6,052 nucleotides of DNA, taken from the NCBI GenBank assembly GCA_045653035.1, contig JAZOLO010000011.1:1-6052 (forward strand), given 5' to 3'. The notes below the pieces were generated by a model. It was not told the DNA's origin and did no database searches. It saw only the letters and a program-made list of their open reading frames with translations. Positions within the stretch are counted from its first letter, which is position 1. Every line of letters starts with the position of its first letter. Positions 5,565 through 6,052 of the stretch are shown here, piece by piece. This DNA comes from RGIG6353 sp045653035. GTDB lineage: Bacteria > Bacillota > Clostridia > Oscillospirales > SIG627. The translations under genes were made by a program, and so were the position numbers.

Positions 5565-6052
5565 TTATAAATCAATGCTGATTTCGTATTTATCTTCAAT
5601 GAGTATATAGTTGACATTATGCTTTTGTGCAAGGTAGAACACTTCTGCATTATCTGCCAATACATTTTCCATTGTGCACCATTCGTCGTCCAAACGATTC
5701 TCTATGGTATTTGCATATCCCTTTATGTCTGCAAAATGATTTTTTATATAGTTCTCACTCATCACCAAACAATAGTATTTAATATGCTCAAGATATTCCT
5801 GCTCAAAGTCTTTTGACCAATCAAAAGGAATATAGCAACCTTCGACAATTAAGTTCTGCTTGTTCTCAATAGCAGTTTTTATCATTTCACGAACAATCGG
5901 CCACAAGTATTCGGTTAATTCATTATCATCCATAGGGGTAAGTTCTGTGTTGCCACTACGAATTAAACCCATTCTCAGATGGTCTATTGACAGGTATGGA
6001 TATTTATATTTTTCGAGCAATTTTTGGGCAGGCGCCGTTTTGCCTGTATGCG
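5565..6052 (-). CDS. P-loop kinase-like nucleotide-binding protein (5' end outside window)
   Basis: The frame is open from the window edge to a TAA stop at 5567-5565, giving 161 visible residues. The first ones read HTGKTAPAQKLLEKYKYPYLSID in outline. HTGKT is the end of a Walker A loop (GxxxxGKT), so only about ten N-terminal residues should be missing and the full protein should be near 170 aa. The TTG at 6020-6018 is an internal Leu codon and not the start, because the reading frame and the P-loop continue upstream of it. Further features are a SIDHLRMGLIRSG segment typical of small kinases of the 2-phosphoglycerate kinase, adenylate kinase or zeta-toxin type fold, a hydrophobic strand NLIVEGCYIP that may be the Walker B strand, and a C-terminal YILIEDKYEISIDL tail. 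I recognise it as a P-loop phosphotransferase-like protein, but the substrate is unknown and the family label remains general. It may share a transcript with the downstream XRE regulator. Confidence 0.8.
   Translation of the reverse strand, partial: HTGKTAPAQKLLEKYKYPYLSIDHLRMGLIRSGNTELTPMDDNELTEYLWPIVREMIKTAIENKQNLIVEGCYIPFDWSKDFEQEYLEHIKYYCLVMSENYIKNHFADIKGYANTIENRLDDEWCTMENVLADNAEVFYLAQKHNVNYILIEDKYEISIDL

Overview
The window looks like part of a chromosome from a Bacillota (Firmicutes) anaerobe, most likely a gut or rumen Clostridia. The reasons are two T-box leaders, strong AGGAGG-type ribosome binding sites, sigma-A promoters with TTGACA and a 17-bp spacer, and an XRE/zinc-ribbon membrane protein of a type common in that group. 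This placement rests on pattern recognition, not a database search. Every gene I can support lies on the minus strand, so the window reads from high to low coordinates.

Layout in the direction of transcription. (1) Positions 6052 to 5565 hold the 3' part of a small P-loop kinase-like gene that enters from outside the window. (2) Positions 5441 to 4833 encode a 202-aa XRE regulator with two membrane segments and a C-terminal Cys4 zinc ribbon. A long hairpin at 4698-4753 follows it, probably as its terminator. (3) Positions 4677 to 4381 are a promoter and a complete T-box tRNA-sensing leader with a transcription terminator. This leader precedes a 754-aa protein (4354 to 2090) that fuses an XRE helix-turn-helix, a cupin domain and an AMP-forming acyl-CoA synthetase. 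(4) Positions 2077 to 1774 are a second promoter and T-box leader, placed before a paralogous XRE-cupin-acyl-CoA synthetase gene (1751 to beyond position 1). That gene is cut by the window edge after 583 residues.

The remarkable part is the tandem duplication of the whole unit (promoter, T-box, three-domain gene). Aligned to the B. subtilis glyQS T-box layout as I recall it, the specifier codon reads AUC (Ile) in the upstream leader and GUA (Val) in the downstream one. Both T-box bulges read UGGU, which fits tRNAs with discriminator base A, as tRNA-Ile and tRNA-Val have. The two enzymes are therefore predicted to be made when Ile and Val, respectively, run short.

A coherent hypothesis is that they activate the matching branched short-chain acids (2-methylbutyrate for Ile, isobutyrate for Val) to CoA esters. 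Ferredoxin-dependent reductive carboxylation and transamination would then yield the amino acids, a route known from rumen and gut anaerobes. The fused XRE-cupin part suggests the same polypeptide may also bind DNA and sense a small molecule. The substrates and the DNA-binding role are inferences.
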